Below are positions 25,938 through 27,853 of a DNA stretch of 27,853 bases, one piece after another (positions within the stretch are counted from its first letter, which is position 1; every line of letters starts with the position of its first letter). This DNA is from Bacteroidales bacterium UBA2764. GTDB lineage: Bacteria > Bacteroidota > Bacteroidia > Bacteroidales > Paludibacteraceae. Below the pieces are notes generated by a model. The model saw nothing but the letters and a program-made list of their open reading frames with translations. It did not search any database and had not been told where the DNA came from. The DNA is taken from assembly GCA_002352705.1 (NCBI GenBank), contig DEIW01000183.1, positions 521 through 28,373 of the forward strand, given 5' to 3'. The translations under genes were made by a program, and so were the position numbers.

Positions 25938-26038
25938 AAATATATTTACAATTTAACCATTCAGAATTTACAATTTAACAATTTAGGGAATCAGCCTTCC
26001 CCGAATAGTGTTTTCATAGCCGTTAATCTCGAGAATGA

Positions 26039-26093
26039 CGCACTAATCTCGTACTTATCTCGCACTTATCACGCACTAATCACGCACTAATTC
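26039..26093. repeat. Five 11-bp tandem repeats in a transcribed leader
   Basis: Consecutive units CGCACTAATCT, CGTACTTATCT, CGCACTTATCA, CGCACTAATCA and CGCACTAATTC, differing by one to three bases. They sit directly downstream of the proximal promoter, so they would be in the 5' leader. The 11-bp period is close to one DNA helical turn. No ORF crosses them that I would support. Confidence 0.85.
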
Positions 26094-26098
26094 GGGCA

Positions 26099-26130
26099 CA
26101 AAGGTAGTAAAAAAATTTGGAATGTGCAAG
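26099..26130 (-). promoter_or_regulatory. Proximal promoter of the TPM/radical SAM operon
   Basis: On the minus strand CTTG (26127-26130, one mismatch to TTTG), a 20-nt spacer and TACCTTTG (26099-26106). It would start transcription near the 11-bp repeats, about 150 nt before the ATG at 25937. Confidence 0.6.
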
Positions 26131-26147
26131 AGAAAAGCACATTTTTT
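26121..26147. terminator. Terminator-like hairpin between tandem promoters
   Basis: AATGTGC (26121-26127) pairs with GCACATT (26137-26143) across a 9-nt loop. It is followed by T residues on the plus strand, and on the minus strand by CCAAA then seven T. It lies inside the leader made by the distal promoter and overlaps the proximal -33 box. Confidence 0.5.
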
Positions 26148-26159
26148 AGAAAAGATGCA

Positions 26160-26191
26160 CAAAGATACAGCTTTTTTCTGATATATGCAAA
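26160..26191 (-). promoter_or_regulatory. Distal promoter of the TPM/radical SAM operon
   Basis: On the minus strand TTTG (26188-26191, within TTTGCATATATC), 20 nt, then TATCTTTG (26160-26167), a full consensus match, 61 bp upstream of the proximal promoter. Confidence 0.68.
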
Positions 26192-26291
26192 TTTTTGGAG
26201 ACAAAAAAGTCAAAAAAAAGAAGAAGGCGGACGGAAACTCCGGCAACAGAGATGCCGGACACATGACCGCATGCGAGAAAGGGACGAAGGG

Positions 26292-26341
26292 CGGCATTTC
26301 CTATCCGCCATGCATGGCGGATGCAAAAAAAGGAAATGCCG
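26292..26341. repeat. 50-bp nested inverted repeat
   Basis: An outer 11-bp stem, CGGCATTTCCT with AGGAAATGCCG, encloses the perfect palindrome ATCCGCCATGCATGGCGGAT (26303-26322) and an 8-nt asymmetric GCAAAAAA. It could fold as a long hairpin in RNA or as a cruciform. No T tract follows on either strand. Confidence 0.85.
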
Positions 26342-26505
26342 AGCACACGGAGGAGAGAGGACGGAGCAAAAAAGGAACAAACAGACATAGAAAAAAAAGA
26401 ACAAGCATAGAGAGGAAAATGGAACAGGCAGAGGACCGGAAATAAGAAAAAGACATATAATGAGAGAAAAATTCAGGAGAGGAGCGACAATGGCACAGTT
26501 TTTGA

Positions 26506-26521
26506 TACCGATTTATCGGTA
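26506..26521. repeat. Small dyad upstream of the MoxR start
   Basis: TACCGA, 4-nt TTTA, TCGGTA, ending 29 bp before the MoxR ATG. It may be an operator or leader hairpin; the AT-rich sequence after it would hold the ribosome site. Confidence 0.5.
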
Positions 26522-26550
26522 AAAGGAAAATTTTAAAAACACCATATACA

Positions 26551-27540
26551 ATGCAAGTAGATATCAGAGAATTGCAAGAGCGCGTGGAGCGCGAGAGTTC
26601 GTTTGTAGATGCCTTGACATTAGGCATGAACCAAGTAATCGTAGGTCAGAAACACCTGGTAGAGAGTTTGCTAATCGGTCTGCTGAGTGACGGGCATATA
26701 TTGTTGGAAGGAGTGCCGGGCTTGGCCAAGACCTTAGCAATTAAAACCCTGAGTGATCTGATTAAGGCTGACTTTAGCCGTATCCAGTTTACCCCGGATC
26801 TGTTGCCTGCCGACGTTATCGGAACCCAGATTTACAGTCAGAAGAGCGAAGAGTTCAAGATCAAGAAAGGTCCGATCTTCGCTAATTTTGTGTTGGCTGA
26901 CGAGATTAACCGTGCTCCGGCGAAAGTTCAGAGTGCGTTGTTAGAGGCGATGCAAGAGCGCCAAGTAACCATCGGCGAGCAGACTTTCAAGCTGGACGAT
27001 CCGTTCCTGGTATTGGCGACCCAGAACCCGATTGAGCAGGAAGGGACCTACCCTCTTCCCGAGGCACAGACTGACCGTTTCATGCTGAAAGTGGTAATCG
27101 GTTATCCGAAGAAAGAGGAGGAGCAGGCGATTATCCGTCAGAATATCGCCAGCGAGAAAAAGACCGTCCTGCCTATTCTGAGCACCGAGGACATCATCAA
27201 AGCCCGCAAGATTGTGGAGGAGGTATATCTGGACGAAAAGATTGAGAAATATATCGTAGATATTGTTTTCGCCACCCGTAATCCGGAAGAGTACGGTCTG
27301 AAAGATCAAAAACAGATGATAGCATTCGGCGGCAGTCCCCGTGCGAGCATCAACCTGGCGAAGGCAGCACGCGCGTACGCGTTTATTCATAGGAGAGGAT
27401 ATGTGACTCCGGAAGACGTACGTGCCGTCTGCTACGACGTACTGCGTCACCGTATCGGTCTGACTTACGAAGCCGAGGCCAACAATGTGACGACGGAAGA
27501 TATCATCACGGAGGTGCTGAACGCGGTACAAGTACCTTAA
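26551..27540 (+). CDS. moxR: MoxR-family AAA ATPase
   Basis: A 329-aa AAA+ ATPase. Walker A is GVPGLAKT (54-61), Walker B FVLADE (113-118), followed by INRAPAKVQSALLEAMQERQVTIG. The sensor region is LVLATQNPIEQEGTYPLPEAQTDRFM, and the C-terminal lid has GGSPRASINLAKAARAYA with an arginine finger region. MoxR proteins act as chaperone-like ATPases that mature partner proteins, often together with DUF58 and von Willebrand A domain proteins in the Bacteroidota Bat operon. A DUF58 gene follows 131 bp later on the same strand, in keeping with that. The start is the ATG before QVDIRELQERVERE. Confidence 0.95.
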   Translation: MQVDIRELQERVERESSFVDALTLGMNQVIVGQKHLVESLLIGLLSDGHILLEGVPGLAKTLAIKTLSDLIKADFSRIQFTPDLLPADVIGTQIYSQKSEEFKIKKGPIFANFVLADEINRAPAKVQSALLEAMQERQVTIGEQTFKLDDPFLVLATQNPIEQEGTYPLPEAQTDRFMLKVVIGYPKKEEEQAIIRQNIASEKKTVLPILSTEDIIKARKIVEEVYLDEKIEKYIVDIVFATRNPEEYGLKDQKQMIAFGGSPRASINLAKAARAYAFIHRRGYVTPEDVRAVCYDVLRHRIGLTYEAEANNVTTEDIITEVLNAVQVP

Positions 27541-27671
27541 TAGTTTTTGTTTTTTCGCGGAGTCTCCGGCTTTTCGGTTCGGTCATTATGGACCCCATAA
27601 CTCCCTTACCGGAAAAACCAAATCCTCTCACGATAAATTCAAAAACGGAAATTACTAATGAGGCATAATTT

Positions 27672-27853
27672 ATGACTTCAGAAGAGTTATTACAAAGAGT
27701 TCGGAAGATAGAGATTAAGACCCACGGGTTGAGCAAGAATATCTTCGCCGGAGAATACCACAGCCAGTTCAAGGGTCGTGGAATGGCTTTCAGCGAGGTC
27801 CGCGAATACCAGCCGGGTGACGATGTGCGTTCGATAGACTGGAACGTGACGGC
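27672..27853 (+). CDS. DUF58 domain protein, 5' end only
   Basis: The first 60 codons of a gene running off the window. The translation MTSEELLQRVRKIEIKTHGL continues into a segment with FAGEYHSQFKGRGMAFSEVREYQPGDDVRSIDWN, the hallmark of DUF58 proteins (G-x-x-F-x-E-x-R-x-Y-x-x-G-D-x-x-R-x-I-D-W). Such proteins are usual partners of MoxR ATPases in the Bat cluster. The 131-bp gap before it (27541-27671) has a small GGTC/GACC hairpin near 27582-27595 and no recognised promoter. Confidence 0.9.
   Translation, partial: MTSEELLQRVRKIEIKTHGLSKNIFAGEYHSQFKGRGMAFSEVREYQPGDDVRSIDWNVT

Larger units (their letters stand above)
26192..26550. other. Purine-rich non-coding region upstream of the MoxR gene
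   Basis: About 360 bp between divergent transcription units without a convincing gene. Overlapping ORFs of under 90 codons in several frames have low-complexity Lys/Arg/Glu composition and no start context. The plus strand is strongly purine-rich. It holds a 50-bp nested inverted repeat (26292-26341) and a small dyad (26506-26521). No TTTG/TAnnTTTG pair was found for the MoxR gene, so its promoter is unknown. Confidence 0.7.

Noticed and set aside
26124..26390. Possible small genes in the purine-rich gap
   Set aside because: Several frames overlap with low-complexity Lys/Arg/Glu content, and one begins inside the hairpin and promoter region; no signal or domain.

Overview
The window looks like chromosomal DNA of a Bacteroidales (Bacteroidota) bacterium. 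Six promoter-like sites fit the Bacteroidota pattern (TTTG, 20 nt, TAnnTTTG). The gene content also fits: a DUF5686/carboxypeptidase-regulatory outer-membrane protein, a fused DAHP synthase/chorismate mutase, a giant PCMD/cadherin-like protein with a type IX secretion-like tail, a radical SAM/lipoprotein cassette, and MoxR followed by DUF58. I cannot name the genus. I see no rRNA, tRNA, CRISPR array, transposase or phage gene.

Layout. (1) 61-4438, minus strand: a tightly packed cluster of a secreted GH73 glucosaminidase with LysM domains, a DUF721/DciA-like protein, MutS2 and an outer-membrane protein, with overlaps or short gaps. (2) 4524-9709, plus strand: a lipoprotein, DAHP synthase/chorismate mutase (with no ATG, GTG or TTG start in frame), a large DUF5686 protein and a beta-barrel protein. 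Groups 1 and 2 diverge from a compact bidirectional promoter built on a 16-bp palindrome. (3) 9788-13075, minus: GT4 glycosyltransferase, small four-helix transporter and an LtaS-like membrane phosphotransferase. Together they resemble the glucosyltransferase/flippase/synthase trio of lipoteichoic-acid synthesis. (4) 13181-22786, minus: one 3201-codon gene for a secreted protein with two PCMD-like domains and about 29 cadherin-like repeats. It has its own promoter and a strong terminator. (5) 22985-25937, minus: a hypothetical protein, a TPM-domain membrane protein, two tiny lipoproteins sharing a YGPPP motif, and a radical SAM/SPASM enzyme. The three distal genes are joined by 4-bp ATGA overlaps. 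The radical SAM gene carries an apparent in-frame insertion of a GC-rich palindromic element. (6) 25938-26550: a non-coding region with 11-bp tandem repeats, two tandem promoters flanking a terminator-like hairpin, a 50-bp nested inverted repeat and a purine-rich stretch. (7) 26551-27853, plus: a MoxR ATPase and the start of a DUF58 protein, cut off by the window edge.

Most interesting are the radical SAM/twin-lipoprotein cassette with its coding palindromic insertion, the LTA-like trio in a presumed Gram-negative, the giant repeat protein, the bidirectional promoter, and the unusual start of the DAHP synthase gene. All functional calls come from reading motifs in the sequence; no database search was run.
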